A program made the translations under genes and the position numbers. Shown piece by piece: positions 23,255-24,794 of a stretch of DNA of 24,794 bases (positions are counted from its first letter, which is position 1; each line of letters starts with the position of its first letter). Under the pieces are notes generated by a model. The model searched no databases. It was not told where the DNA came from and saw nothing but the letters and a program-made list of their open reading frames with translations. Source of the stretch: Flavobacteriales bacterium UBA7382 (GTDB lineage: Bacteria > Bacteroidota > Bacteroidia > Flavobacteriales_D > Sanyastnellaceae). The stretch is from NCBI GenBank assembly GCA_002469765.1, contig DKNS01000059.1:1-24794 (forward strand). The letters run 5' to 3'.

Positions 23255-24745
23255 ATGACAGACCACGTCGACCAACCCAACCACCCCGTGCGCCAATTGG
23301 AGCCTGCGGACTTGTGGAATCGATTCGCCGATTTGAACTCCATCCCTCGTCCTTCCAAACACGAGGGCAAGGTCGTCGAATGGCTTCATGAATGGGCCGC
23401 CTCCAAGGGCCTTCAATCACTTCAAGATGATGTGGGCAATGTCCTGATTAAGAAGCCTTCAACCCCCGGGTTTGAGGCCCGTAAGACAGTCGTGCTCCAA
23501 AGCCACGTGGACATGGTCTGTCAGAAGAATGAAGCCACCGAGTTTGACTTCATGAGCCAAGGCATTCGGATGATCGTGGATGGCGACTGGGTGCGTGCGG
23601 ATGGCACCACCTTGGGAGCCGACAACGGCATTGGCGTGGCGAGCATTTTGGCCGTCTTGGAAAGCACCGACATTGCGCATCCAGCCTTGGAAGCGCTATT
23701 CACCATCGACGAAGAAACCGGCATGACCGGAGCCCTCGGTCTGAAGGGTGGGTTTCTCACAGGGGACATCCTGCTCAACCTCGACACCGAGGACGACGAC
23801 GAAATCAGCATCGGCTGCGCGGGAGGCGTCGACTTGACGTCCCGTGGCACCTACAACCCTGAAGAAACCGTCAAGGACGGCAACGCCGCATTGACCCTCG
23901 TGCTTCGCGGCGCCTCCGGAGGTCACAGCGGCATGGACATCCACAAAGGACTGGCCAACGCCAACAAATTGATGAACCGCGTGTTGCTCGAGGCCCTCGA
24001 CCACGTCGACTTGCGCGTGGCTGAGATCCACGGCGGCGGCTTGCGCAACGCCATTCCACGGGAGTCGCGCACGACCGTGGTGTTTGCCGAATCTGACCGC
24101 GATGCCCTCGTCGCCGCCTTGACCGCATCCGGCGCCACGCTTCAAGCGGAGTACGCAACCACCGACCCCGAGTTGGTGCTCGAATGGGGGGCGGCGGACC
24201 TGCCTGCGTTTGTGTTGGGAGAAGACGACCAATACGCCCTCTTGCTGGCCATCCAAACGTGCCCTGTGGGCATTCACCGCATGAGCCCAGACATCGAGGG
24301 GTTGGTCCAAACCTCCAACAACCTCGCCCGCGTGGCGGTGGCCGACGGCGCCGTGGAAATCCAATGCTTGAACCGCAGCAGCGTAGACTCGGAGAAAGAC
24401 GACCACGCCCGGAGCATCGAAGCGGCGTTTGCTCTTGCGGGACTCCAGACTGAGCGCAGTGGCGCCTACCCCGGCTGGACCCCCAACCCTGCCAGCGAGG
24501 CCGTGGCGATGTGCCGCGACTTGTATCAAGAGCGCTACAACGAGGCACCACGGGTGCTTGCTTGCCACGCCGGCCTGGAATGCGGCATCCTCGGCACCAA
24601 CTACGCCGACATGGACATGGTGTCGTTTGGCCCCAACATCCGAGGCGCGCACAGCCCCGACGAATGCGTTCAGGTGAGCTCGGTGCAAAAGTTTTGGGGT
24701 TACTTCCTCGAGGTGTTGAACCGCACACCGAAAGCCAACGCATGA
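23255..24745 (+). CDS. pepD: Aminoacyl-histidine dipeptidase (beta-Ala-His dipeptidase, M20 family)
   Basis: PepD is a metal-dependent M20C dipeptidase that cleaves Xaa-His and a broad range of other dipeptides in the cytoplasm. The 496-residue product carries the metal and catalytic residues in order: H84 and D86 (QSHVDM), D123 (GADNG), E153/E154 (IDEETG), D177 (NLDTED) and H466 (RGAHSPDE). The lid/dimerisation domain inserts between about 205 and 380 and contains GGHSGMDIHKG. No signal peptide is visible. Length matches the family (about 485). The start at 23255 is the first ATG after the divergent gap. Its TGA overlaps the surE ATG (ATGA), so the two are co-translated. It is one of the best-supported calls here. 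Confidence 0.94.
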   Translation: MTDHVDQPNHPVRQLEPADLWNRFADLNSIPRPSKHEGKVVEWLHEWAASKGLQSLQDDVGNVLIKKPSTPGFEARKTVVLQSHVDMVCQKNEATEFDFMSQGIRMIVDGDWVRADGTTLGADNGIGVASILAVLESTDIAHPALEALFTIDEETGMTGALGLKGGFLTGDILLNLDTEDDDEISIGCAGGVDLTSRGTYNPEETVKDGNAALTLVLRGASGGHSGMDIHKGLANANKLMNRVLLEALDHVDLRVAEIHGGGLRNAIPRESRTTVVFAESDRDALVAALTASGATLQAEYATTDPELVLEWGAADLPAFVLGEDDQYALLLAIQTCPVGIHRMSPDIEGLVQTSNNLARVAVADGAVEIQCLNRSSVDSEKDDHARSIEAAFALAGLQTERSGAYPGWTPNPASEAVAMCRDLYQERYNEAPRVLACHAGLECGILGTNYADMDMVSFGPNIRGAHSPDECVQVSSVQKFWGYFLEVLNRTPKANA

Positions 24746-24794
24746 GCCAAGCGACCTTACGCCCACTCATCCTCGTCACCAACGACGACGGCAT
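24742..24794 (+). CDS. surE: 5'/3'-nucleotidase SurE, first 17 codons only
   Basis: Only the N-terminus is present before the right edge. After ten residues it reads LILVTNDDG, the hallmark start of SurE, where the two aspartates bind the catalytic metal. SurE dephosphorylates nucleoside monophosphates and is linked to stationary-phase survival. The ATG overlaps the pepD stop as ATGA. Because just 17 complete codons are visible, the call rests on this motif alone. Confidence 0.8.
   Translation, partial: MSQATLRPLILVTNDDG

Noticed and set aside
23696..24766. 356-codon minus-strand frame opposite pepD
   Set aside because: Codon-aligned antisense shadow of pepD, open only because pepD avoids TTA, CTA and TCA; no motif in the product.
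1..24794. tRNA, rRNA, CRISPR arrays, insertion sequences, phage or defence genes
   Set aside because: No cloverleaf-like sequence, repeat-spacer pattern, transposase, integrase or terminal inverted repeat was noticed; nearly all bases are covered by recognisable genes.

Overview
The window looks like a chromosomal segment from a member of the Bacteroidota. The evidence is a type IX secretion plug protein (a Bacteroidota-specific family), a TonB-dependent receptor with an N-terminal carboxypeptidase-like domain, no visible Shine-Dalgarno sequences, and upstream boxes resembling the Bacteroidota -7 element TAnnTTTG. G+C judged by eye is in the upper 50s percent, high for the group. A complete Na+-NQR set fits a marine or other sodium-using lifestyle. 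Genus and species cannot be told from the sequence. Coding density is very high: the longest gap is 124 bases, and I see no tRNA, rRNA, CRISPR array, insertion sequence, phage or attachment-site signature.

Layout. (1) 1-5523, minus: nqrA-B-C-D-E-F, the six-subunit Na+-translocating NADH:quinone oxidoreductase, with nqrF cut by the window edge. (2) 5648-10410, plus: type IX secretion plug protein, a short-chain dehydrogenase, a GT4 glycosyltransferase (these three joined by overlapping stop/start codons), then prfC (release factor 3). (3) 10433-13614, plus: a small secreted carboxypeptidase-regulatory-like protein coupled by ATGA to a TonB-dependent receptor. (4) 13633-18439, minus: a lipoprotein alpha-amylase, methylglyoxal synthase (mgsA), prmC and ligA; the last three overlap and look co-transcribed. 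(5) 18529-23144, minus: parE-parC, both topoisomerase IV subunits, coupled by ATGA. (6) 23255-24794, plus: pepD, coupled to the first codons of surE.

How they work together. The nqr genes build one membrane complex, with FMN-anchoring threonines visible in NqrB and NqrC and iron-sulfur cysteines in NqrD, NqrE and NqrF. parE and parC form the decatenating topoisomerase. The plug protein, TonB receptor and amylase all act at the cell envelope and suggest polymer use, but they do not form a recognisable polysaccharide-utilisation locus (no susC/susD pair). The other genes are housekeeping.

I did not find a convincing undescribed multi-gene system. The observations most worth following up are a beta-clamp-like C-terminal pentapeptide on ParC, -7-like boxes lying only 4-8 bases before several start codons (possible leaderless mRNAs), and the coupled small-protein/TonB-receptor pair.
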